NCBI RefSeq assembly: GCF_000317285.1
Contig: NZ_AJLN01000085.1
Coordinates: forward strand, 115,596-179,595
Direction: 5' to 3'
Source: Chlorogloeopsis fritschii PCC 6912
GTDB taxonomy: Bacteria > Cyanobacteriota > Cyanobacteriia > Cyanobacteriales > Nostocaceae
Length of the DNA: 64,000 nt
The translations under genes were made by a program, and so were the position numbers. Below are positions 8,638 to 15,016 of this stretch, one piece after another (the first letter of the stretch is position 1; each line of letters starts with the position of its first letter). The notes under the pieces are model-generated. The model had not been told where the DNA came from. It searched no databases and saw only the letters and a program-made list of their open reading frames with translations.

Positions 8638-9576
8638 ATGATTAAAAGGTTTCTACCTGTGCAAGCAACTGTGCCTGCTAGATTGACAAAGCTTGCTCAA
8701 GTAGCTATTGCCACAACCCTGGTTCTCAATGTCTGGGGCAATCCCTCTGTTGCTGCCGATCCTTTTCGTAGTAAAGAACCACGTAACATTGGTAACAACA
8801 CCGAAGCAGCATTCAACGCCATTTTCCAAAAGGGTGACTATAAAGCCGCCGAAAGCTACTTGCAACAGGCAATATCTAAAGAACCAAATGAACCTCTAGC
8901 CTATGCAATGAAGGCATCATTAGCATACACCAATAAAGATTGGGCTTCATTAGAAATTTACAGCAAGAAAACTTTAGAAAGCGCCCAAAAGCTAATTTCT
9001 AGCGATCCCTTGCGCGGTAACCTTTATACTGCTGTTGGTCATTTTTTAGAAGGGGCAGTTATTATGCAGCGCGAGGGTACAGTCAATGCTGCACCAAAAG
9101 CCTTGAGTCGGTTGCGGGAAATTTATAAACATTTAGATCAAGCCGAAGCTGTTGCTCCCAACGATGCAGAATTGAATTTGCTCAAGGGCTATATGGACTT
9201 GATGCTAGCTGTAAATTTGCCATTTGCTAGTCCACAGCAGGCAATAGAACGTTTAGAAAAAAATGCCGGGCCTCAATATCTGGTTGATCGGGGTATTGCC
9301 CTTGCTTATCGAGATTTAAAACAGTATGATCGCGCACTCGAATATGCAGAGCGTGCCTTGAAAATGACACCAGATAACCCAGAGTTGTATTATCTCAAAG
9401 CCCAAATCCAGCGGGGAATGGCGAAAAAAGATAAAAATCAACAAATGATGCAGGAAGCGGTCAATAATTTTGACAAAGCATTGACAAAACAAGCTCAATT
9501 GCCAGCAGGTTTGGTGAAACAAATTCAACGCGAACGCCGCCTCACAGTTAGAGATATTGCTAAAGCTCAAAGGTAG
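8638..9576 (+). CDS. Secreted TPR-repeat protein (Sll0314/Alr1548-like)
   Basis: A 312-residue protein. The N-terminus has basic residues and a hydrophobic core (about residues 18-36, AQVAIATTLVLNVWGNPSVAA), consistent with a Sec signal peptide cut near VAA-DP. TPR-like helical repeats fill the rest, e.g. FQKGDYKAAESYLQQAISKEPNEPLAYAM and LKQYDRALEYAERALKMTPDNPELYYLKAQ. It resembles a cyanobacterial TPR family named after Sll0314. It is probably a periplasmic scaffold; no catalytic motif is seen. AAGGAA precedes the ATG at suitable spacing. Confidence 0.75.
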   Translation: MIKRFLPVQATVPARLTKLAQVAIATTLVLNVWGNPSVAADPFRSKEPRNIGNNTEAAFNAIFQKGDYKAAESYLQQAISKEPNEPLAYAMKASLAYTNKDWASLEIYSKKTLESAQKLISSDPLRGNLYTAVGHFLEGAVIMQREGTVNAAPKALSRLREIYKHLDQAEAVAPNDAELNLLKGYMDLMLAVNLPFASPQQAIERLEKNAGPQYLVDRGIALAYRDLKQYDRALEYAERALKMTPDNPELYYLKAQIQRGMAKKDKNQQMMQEAVNNFDKALTKQAQLPAGLVKQIQRERRLTVRDIAKAQR

Positions 9577-9577
9577 G

Positions 9578-9770
9578 GGAGAGGGGATTAGGAGATAGGT
9601 GACAGGGGACAGGTGACAGGGGACTAGGGGCTAGAAATTTTAGATTTTAGATTTTGGATTTTAGATTAAGTTCCAATCTAAAATAGCTTTGCTCCAAAAT
9701 CCAAAATTGAATTACCCAATCACCAGTACCCAATACCCAATACCCAATCCCCTTCTTCTACAATTAGTCT
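9578..9770. repeat. STRR block
   Basis: Degenerate short repeats: GGTGACAGGGGACAGG units, then TTTTAGATTTTGGATT units, then CCCAATACCCAATA units. No gene. Confidence 0.7.
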
Positions 9771-9801
9771 TGAGCAATAATTACTTAGAGATTTTAAAGG
9801 G

Positions 9802-10254
9802 ATGAAAATACAGTTTCGCGAGTTTAACCCTTTTGATTTGTGGATTTGGCTAAAATTTAGCACTGTGCCTTCTGCACGTGAAAGAGAGTATGTAGAAGAA
9901 CTTTTTGATTCTTGGTTTTACTTGGGCAAATTAGGCGCATTTAATGCCGAAAATCTCCAGGTACAGGAGACGGGATTAGATATCAGCTACATGAATTATG
10001 ATTCAGAAGCATACGATAAAAGCTTGCTAGCACTGATGCACAATAAGGGTGACTTTGAATACCAAGGAGACTGGGCACGTTGCTGGTTTGACTTGGGAAC
10101 TTCTGATGCGATCGCCTTAGATATCCTGATTAATGCTATTCAGCAATTGGGTGTGGAATACGTCACCATTGATGAAGTTTACATCGGTGGCGAGAATCCA
10201 GATTGGCCTGTCGAAGAAAGTGAAAGTCGTCCTTCGTTTATCTACGATAACTAG
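9802..10254 (+). CDS. DUF3531-like conserved protein
   Basis: A 150-residue soluble acidic protein beginning MKIQFREFNPFDLWIWLKFST. This pattern and the following FDSWFYLGKLGAFNAENLQVQETG are characteristic of a family (I recall it as DUF3531) conserved in cyanobacteria and plastid-bearing eukaryotes. The biochemical function is unknown to me. No signal peptide or membrane segment. Eight bases separate it from the downstream Nudix gene on the same strand, so the two are probably cotranscribed. Confidence 0.7.
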   Translation: MKIQFREFNPFDLWIWLKFSTVPSAREREYVEELFDSWFYLGKLGAFNAENLQVQETGLDISYMNYDSEAYDKSLLALMHNKGDFEYQGDWARCWFDLGTSDAIALDILINAIQQLGVEYVTIDEVYIGGENPDWPVEESESRPSFIYDN

Positions 10255-10262
10255 CGATAACA

Positions 10263-10715
10263 ATGGGCAAGTCAAGAGAAATTCGCGTCTTAGCCTTGGG
10301 ATTAATTCGAGATGGCGAGTACGCAAAGCGTACGCTACGCGAACGCCTTTTCATCTCCCAAGGCTACGATAAATTCACGCAGCAAATTTTTTATCGTGCC
10401 TTGGGTGGTGGTATAGACTTTGGTGAAACTAGTTTAGAAGCCCTCAAGCGCGAGTTTCAAGAAGAAATTCAAGCGGAATTAACTAATATTCGCTATTTGG
10501 GCTGTTTGGAGAATATATTTATTTATAATAATCAGCCTGGGCACGAAATCATTCAACTTTATGAATGCGATTTTGTTGACCCTAATTTTTATCAATTAGA
10601 AAAGATAGAATTTGCTGAAGGTGAACGACAAAAAACAGCGCTTTGGGTAGAGATTAGTCGCTTCAAATCAGGAGAATTAAAGTTAGTTCCAGAGCAGATT
10701 TTTGAATTTCTGTGA
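10263..10715 (+). CDS. Nudix hydrolase with in-frame repeat insertion
   Basis: A 150-residue Nudix protein. The box G-x5-E-x7-REFQEE is intact (GGIDFGETSLEALKREFQEE, about residues 57-76), so Mg2+-dependent pyrophosphohydrolysis of a nucleoside-diphosphate-X substrate is expected; the substrate is unknown. The usual Gly after REUxEE is Gln. Alignment with the paralogue at 10958 shows eight extra residues (EYAKRTLR) after LIRDG, encoded by a palindromic 24-bp element at 10317-10340. It follows the DUF3531-like gene by eight bases. It is probably functional, because the insertion is in frame and in a loop before the Nudix box. Confidence 0.85.
   Translation: MGKSREIRVLALGLIRDGEYAKRTLRERLFISQGYDKFTQQIFYRALGGGIDFGETSLEALKREFQEEIQAELTNIRYLGCLENIFIYNNQPGHEIIQLYECDFVDPNFYQLEKIEFAEGERQKTALWVEISRFKSGELKLVPEQIFEFL
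10317..10340 (+). repeat. 24-bp small dispersed repeat inside a Nudix gene
   Basis: The eight codons for EYAKRTLR contain the palindromic core GCGTACGC and the arm GCTACGC. They are absent from the tandem paralogue. Very small mobile repeats of 21-27 bp are known from Nostoc genomes (the SDR class), and this has their size and GC-rich palindromic look. Confidence 0.65.
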
Positions 10716-10841
10716 TTGTAGTAGACTGACACGACTAAAATGATTCAATAGAAAAAGCTTGTAGTAGGGCTATCTGAGCAGAAGTTGAGGACTACTATAA
10801 TAGACTTTTAGCAACCATCACGATCTACGTTAATTACAACC

Positions 10842-10902
10842 ACAGATAAACCACGAGATGCACACAGATTTTATCTGTGTTTATCAGTGTTCATCTGTGG
10901 TC
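10842..10902. repeat. Inverted repeat between the Nudix genes
   Basis: Complementary ends ACCACAGAT and ATCTGTGGT with internal CACAGAT/ATCTGTG arms; about 60 bases. It is a common cyanobacterial intergenic hairpin type. It could attenuate transcription between the two Nudix genes. Confidence 0.55.
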
Positions 10903-10957
10903 GATTTCTAAAATATGATTTTTGCTTGCCGTTTGAATTCTCATTAAACATAAATTA

Positions 10958-11392
10958 ATGAAAAAAACAAGAAAAATTCGGGTGAAAGTATTTGGATTAA
11001 TCCGAGATGGAAATCGGATTTTTGTTTCTGAAGATTATGATTCAGTAAAGCAACAAAAATATTATCGTGCCTTGGGTGGCAGTATTGAATTTGGTGAAAC
11101 TAGCTGTGCCGCACTGGAACGAGAATTTCAAGAAGAAATCCAAGCAGAATTAAAAAATATTCGCTATCGGGGTTGTCTGGAAAATTTATTTACTCTTGAA
11201 GGTAAGCCAGGTCATGAAATTGTACAAGTTTATGAGTGCGAGTTTATCGATCCAAAGTTTTATCAGTTGCAGGAATTAGTTTTCATTGAACCAACACATA
11301 ATTCTCAACACAAAGCTCTTTGGATAGATATTTCTCGCGTGAAATCAGGTGAATTGAGATTAGTGCCTGAAGAGTTTTGCGATTATTTATAG
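10958..11392 (+). CDS. Nudix hydrolase, tandem paralogue
   Basis: A 144-residue paralogue of the gene 240 bases upstream, similar along its whole length. Nudix box GSIEFGETSCAALEREFQEE is intact at about residues 49-68. It lacks the eight-residue insertion. Shared stretches include YRALGG, EEIQAEL, IRYxGCLEN and PGHEI. It probably hydrolyses the same unknown class of nucleotide substrate. The pair arose by tandem duplication, and a third, degenerate copy lies near 18.06 kb. Confidence 0.85.
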   Translation: MKKTRKIRVKVFGLIRDGNRIFVSEDYDSVKQQKYYRALGGSIEFGETSCAALEREFQEEIQAELKNIRYRGCLENLFTLEGKPGHEIVQVYECEFIDPKFYQLQELVFIEPTHNSQHKALWIDISRVKSGELRLVPEEFCDYL

Positions 11393-11445
11393 ACTCATAA
11401 CGGTTCACTGAAGCCTACAGGCTCAAGCCTGAGGCTACACGAACC

Positions 11446-11465
11446 AAGCCTGCAAAGGCAGGCTT
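11446..11465 (+). terminator. Hairpin terminator after the Nudix pair
   Basis: AAGCCTGC and GCAGGCTT pair around a four-base loop, followed by TGTCTGTG. It belongs to a larger set of AAGCCT/AGGCTT hairpins at about 11410-11466 of the kind repeated in Nostoc intergenic DNA. Confidence 0.55.
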
Positions 11466-11472
11466 TGTCTGT

Positions 11473-11501
11473 GTAGCCGCACCTTTTAAGGTGTCGGCTA
11501 C
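11473..11501. repeat. Palindrome overlapping the ABC exporter stop codon
   Basis: GTAGCCG...CGGCTAC with internal CACC/GGTG. The minus-strand exporter stop (11498-11500) lies inside its right arm, so the repeat appears to supply the end of that gene. Confidence 0.5.
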
Positions 11502-13234
11502 TGATTTGTAGAGTAGAACTGTTGGGCGTAAAAACGGGCATACCGTCCTCCTTGGGAAAGGAGGGAGTCATGGGTACCAGCTTCTACCACCTGTCCTTGT
11601 TCTAGTACGAGAATGCAGTCAGCGCGACGGACGCTGCTGAGGCGATGGGCGATAATAAACACGGTACGATTTTGCATGACTCGCTCAAGCGCCTCTTGAA
11701 CTAATGCTTCTGATTCAGAATCTAGGGCAGAGGTAGCCTCATCTAAGATCAGAATTCGAGGATCGTTGACAATTGCTCTGGCGATCGCTAATCTTTGGCG
11801 TTGTCCTCCAGATAAGTTAACTCCACGCTCGCCTACCCAGCTATGGTAACCTTGGGAAAATTGGGTGATAAAGGAGTGGGCGTTGGCAATTTTTGCCGCT
11901 TCCTGAATTGCTTCTAAATCTAATTCTTCTTGGCCGTAACCGATGTTTTCGGCGATCGTTCCCGAAAATAAGGTAATATCCTGAGGAACAATGCCGATTT
12001 GACGGCGCAAACTAGTTAGTGTCACATCGCGGATATCAATATCATCAATCAAAATTTGACCTGCCTGAGGATCGTAGAAGCGAAGTAAAAGGCTAATTAA
12101 CGTCGATTTACCTGCTCCAGAAGAACCAACTAGGGCAATGACATCGCCAGGAGAAGCTTGCAGGCACAGATCCTTTAGGACTGGCTGACTGGGATTGTAG
12201 GCAAAACTGACATGACGATACTCTACTTTCCCCATGACTCGTGGCAGTTCTTTTGCATTCGGATTTTCGCTGAGACTAGGCTGCTTCGCCATTAATTCAA
12301 AGATCCGTTCAACAGAGGCTTCAGTCTGTTTAAACTCGTTGTAATTGCTTATCGTTAAATCGATGGGCTGAATCAGTAAAGCTACGGCAGTTAAGAAGCT
12401 GATAAATTCTTGACCGGTGAGATTGTTTTGAGAAATCTGCCATCCTCCCAATAAAAACAGCAGCATAATACTGACTGCTTCCAAAAAACCTACCACAGGA
12501 AACTGAATGGCTTTGAGCTGTTGAGTGCGGTACTTAGCCAAGCGATTGTATTCTGCTTCCCGATTGAATCGCTTTACTTCATAGCCTTGTGCCGCAAAAG
12601 CCTGAACAACGCGAATGCCGCTAAAAACTTCAGTTAGTAACGCAGATAGATTGGAAACTTGGTTTTGACTTTGGCGAGATAACACAAGTAATCGCTGACC
12701 AAATTGCCCGATCAACCAAGCCATGATGGGAGCTAATATTAAACCCGCGAGCGTGAGCGGCCAATTCAGGTAGAGCATATAAGCGGGAATGGCAATTAGC
12801 TGCAAGATGTTGGAAAGAAACTGATGAGATAACTTATCAACAATCTCGCCTACGCGATCGACATCTTCAGTCAAGCGATAAGTAAGGTCGCCTGTTTGTG
12901 TAGTTTCAAAGTAATCCAATCCGAGTTTGTGCAGGTGGGCGTAGACTCGCTTGCGCACGTTCAAAGCCATTTCCAGAGCAGCGTCGATCATAAAGATATT
13001 CTGCCCGTACTGAAAAAGCCCCCGCACCAAAAATACCAGAGTGGCTAGCCCGAGCCAGTAGGCAATCTGGTTAACATTTCCCTGACCAATAAAAAAAGCG
13101 ACCTGACCTGCTAGGTAGGGCAGTGATAAGGTAAACAGCACGTATCCCAAGATACAAGCTACTCCCCGAATTAACAGCGGCCATTGGGGCCACAGATAAG
13201 GCAACAATTGCCAGTAGCTAGAGCGGACTTTCAT
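11498..13234 (-). CDS. ABC exporter, fused membrane and ATPase domains (MsbA-like)
   Basis: A 578-residue half-transporter. Six membrane segments lie in the first about 310 residues, then the nucleotide-binding domain with Walker A GSSGAGKST (about residue 370), signature LSGGQRQR (about 475), Walker B ILILDEATSALDSESE and switch His in IIAHRLSSV. It would act as a homodimer. Relatives export lipids, polysaccharide precursors or peptides. The next gene on the same strand upstream is an LpxB-like glycosyltransferase, which makes a lipid or glycolipid cargo plausible but unproven. The C-terminus sits in a repeat palindrome. Confidence 0.88.
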   Translation of the reverse strand: MKVRSSYWQLLPYLWPQWPLLIRGVACILGYVLFTLSLPYLAGQVAFFIGQGNVNQIAYWLGLATLVFLVRGLFQYGQNIFMIDAALEMALNVRKRVYAHLHKLGLDYFETTQTGDLTYRLTEDVDRVGEIVDKLSHQFLSNILQLIAIPAYMLYLNWPLTLAGLILAPIMAWLIGQFGQRLLVLSRQSQNQVSNLSALLTEVFSGIRVVQAFAAQGYEVKRFNREAEYNRLAKYRTQQLKAIQFPVVGFLEAVSIMLLFLLGGWQISQNNLTGQEFISFLTAVALLIQPIDLTISNYNEFKQTEASVERIFELMAKQPSLSENPNAKELPRVMGKVEYRHVSFAYNPSQPVLKDLCLQASPGDVIALVGSSGAGKSTLISLLLRFYDPQAGQILIDDIDIRDVTLTSLRRQIGIVPQDITLFSGTIAENIGYGQEELDLEAIQEAAKIANAHSFITQFSQGYHSWVGERGVNLSGGQRQRLAIARAIVNDPRILILDEATSALDSESEALVQEALERVMQNRTVFIIAHRLSSVRRADCILVLEQGQVVEAGTHDSLLSQGGRYARFYAQQFYSTNQ

Positions 13235-13300
13235 TTTCTCCTTACTTGATTGAGATTCGCTAGCCTGAGTATTAATTTTTACTATGTTTTTTAGATTTTT

Positions 13301-13368
13301 GTAGAGTGGGCAATACTATTGATTGGCTCAAACCCTTATTTTTACCTTGTGAGCATTGCCCACCCTAC
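13301..13368. repeat. Family-A hairpin repeat, copy 2
   Basis: GTAGAGTGGGCAAT...ATTGCCCACCCTAC with central AAACCCTTATTTTT; 68 bases. It lies between the LpxB-like gene and the ABC exporter, both on the minus strand. Confidence 0.75.
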
Positions 13369-13413
13369 GGTTATTGAGAATAGTGCAATATCTCTGTTGA
13401 GCAGCAATTTCTA

Positions 13414-14631
13414 CTAAGTTTCTCCTAGATAAGTTAGCAGAAGGCGGGCAATTCTCTCAGATGCACCAGGCGGCCCAAATCGCTGGCGGCCATTTTCTTG
13501 ACACTTGGCAAGGTAGTCTGCATCTTGTAAAGTCTCGACTACTCGTCTAGCTGCTTGTTTGAGAATTTCAGGGGTTGCTGGCTTGGTGCCGATGGTTTGT
13601 GCAGAAATGCCTAAGAGCCGTGTCTGTGCCTCTGCAAATTGATAAGTGAATTGAGGCCCCTCTCCGGGAATTTGGATGACAGGTTTACCGATCGCTACCG
13701 CCAGATCCACTGCCAACCCTGCCATGCCAATAACGAGGGTAGATTCACAAACGATGTCGCTAAAGGCATCTGAGTAACATCTGACTTCTGCAAGCGGTGG
13801 TGCGTCAGGAGAACTTCCCACAGGAGAATAGGTGAGTATGCCTTGCTGGTGTTGCCAACCTTGACTTTTGGCAATTTCGTCCAGTTGTGTCATCAAATCT
13901 GGTACTAAGGCGGCGCGAAACTGTACTCCTGGTTCAGGCATGATCTTGGCTATTTCCAACACCAGCTGCAACTGCAAACAGAAATTTCGCACAGCTTCTG
14001 GGATGCGCGAGCCAGGCAAAAGAGCGATCGCAGGAATATCTGGTTTTAGGTACAAGTTTTTGCCAGTAGGCACAAGCCGATCTAAAGCCGGAATACCACC
14101 AAACTGAGCTTTAGTTAAACCTTGTTTATTTAGATCTTTGGCTGTATAAGGATCTCTGGTTACAACTGCCAGACACCGAGAAGAATTAAGATCGTGCCAC
14201 AGAAGTGGATTGAGACGCAATCGCCCTTCGTAGAGGGCAGAAAGACAAGAGATAAAAGAGACAAAAGGGCGTTTCGTTAAGTAAGCGAATGTCTGAGAGA
14301 CGACATCCCCAGTAGCCATAATCAAATCGCAGTTGGGAGCATACTGCAACACCGCTTGTAACTGCTGCCAAGTTAGCCCAATCAATCCTGCTTGAAAATC
14401 TTTGAGCAAATAGAAGCGTCTCATGTAGAAGAATCCTCCAGAGGGCATTCTCTGGGTTGGGCCAATAATGGGGATGTTCAAGCTGCGGTAGGCTTTTCCT
14501 TCCCCCACAATCGGCATTGCTGCCATGTCAAGAGCAGGACACAATTGGCGCAAAGTTTGAATAACATGAGAGGTATGATTATCCTCTCCATGACCGTTAC
14601 TAATAAATAAGATTCGCTTAGAAGAAGGCAT
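13414..14631 (-). CDS. Lipid-A-disaccharide-synthase-related glycosyltransferase
   Basis: A 405-residue soluble protein of the LpxB-related family found in cyanobacteria (I recall TIGR03492). The N-terminal domain begins RILFISNGHGEDNHTSHVIQTL. A second Rossmann-like domain holds LLPGSRIPEAVRN and the nucleotide-sugar binding region IGMAGLAVDLAVAIGKPVIQIPGEGPQFTYQFAEAQ. Related GT-B enzymes transfer sugars to lipid acceptors. True lipid A is absent or unusual in many cyanobacteria, so the substrate is unknown. It is in line with the downstream ABC exporter and the upstream GT39 protein on the same strand. Confidence 0.85.
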   Translation of the reverse strand: MPSSKRILFISNGHGEDNHTSHVIQTLRQLCPALDMAAMPIVGEGKAYRSLNIPIIGPTQRMPSGGFFYMRRFYLLKDFQAGLIGLTWQQLQAVLQYAPNCDLIMATGDVVSQTFAYLTKRPFVSFISCLSALYEGRLRLNPLLWHDLNSSRCLAVVTRDPYTAKDLNKQGLTKAQFGGIPALDRLVPTGKNLYLKPDIPAIALLPGSRIPEAVRNFCLQLQLVLEIAKIMPEPGVQFRAALVPDLMTQLDEIAKSQGWQHQQGILTYSPVGSSPDAPPLAEVRCYSDAFSDIVCESTLVIGMAGLAVDLAVAIGKPVIQIPGEGPQFTYQFAEAQTRLLGISAQTIGTKPATPEILKQAARRVVETLQDADYLAKCQENGRQRFGPPGASERIARLLLTYLGET

Positions 14632-14741
14632 TTTGGAGTTTTAATAGCAAAAGAAAAAATGGTTGCTAAATATAAAATGCTTTGTTGTGAGACTTTTAGC
14701 CATTCCGCAGATCGGCAAAGAAATTCATGGTATTTTTACTC

Positions 14742-14819
14742 ATGACACCATCAGCCCCACAAATCAGAGTACAAGATATTGACCACTGTGGTATAGTCGC
14801 TGGAATTATCGAAAATGTG
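14742..14819 (+). pseudogene. 5' remnant of a DUF4277/IS1634-type transposase
   Basis: The frame from ATG 14742 reads IRVQDIDHCGIVAGIIENV, which matches the N-terminal signature of DUF4277-containing transposases (pattern ..NLDHLGIVAGIID..). The similarity ends after about 26 codons, where the frame enters STRR-like repeats (GACAAGGGGACACC). Only the first few percent of the gene is left and no inverted repeats are visible. Confidence 0.6.
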
Positions 14820-14829
14820 CCGCGAGGTT

Positions 14830-15016
14830 GGGGAATGGGAAGACGCGGTGACAAGGGGACACCCAGAAGGAGTGAGGGTATGAAAGAGGGAAGGTACGAG
14901 GGTATTTACTCTTATTCTCTCGCTCCCACGCTCCCCCGTTCTCCCCTGTTGCCCCTCTACTCCTGGTGCTCTTGGTGCTTCTTTCCTAGCCCCTAGCCCC
15001 TAGCCCCTAGCCCCTA
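14830..15016. repeat. STRR block
   Basis: GAGGGTACGAGGG, CTCCCCCGTTCTCCCCTGTTG and repeated CCCCTAG units. It shares the GACGCGGTGACAAGGGG text with repeats that are embedded in the two large kinase genes. The end of the GT39 gene (15000) lies in it. Confidence 0.7.

Noticed and set aside
14727..14996. 89-residue protein gene
   Set aside because: Only the first about 26 codons resemble a protein (transposase scrap); the rest translates STRR repeats.
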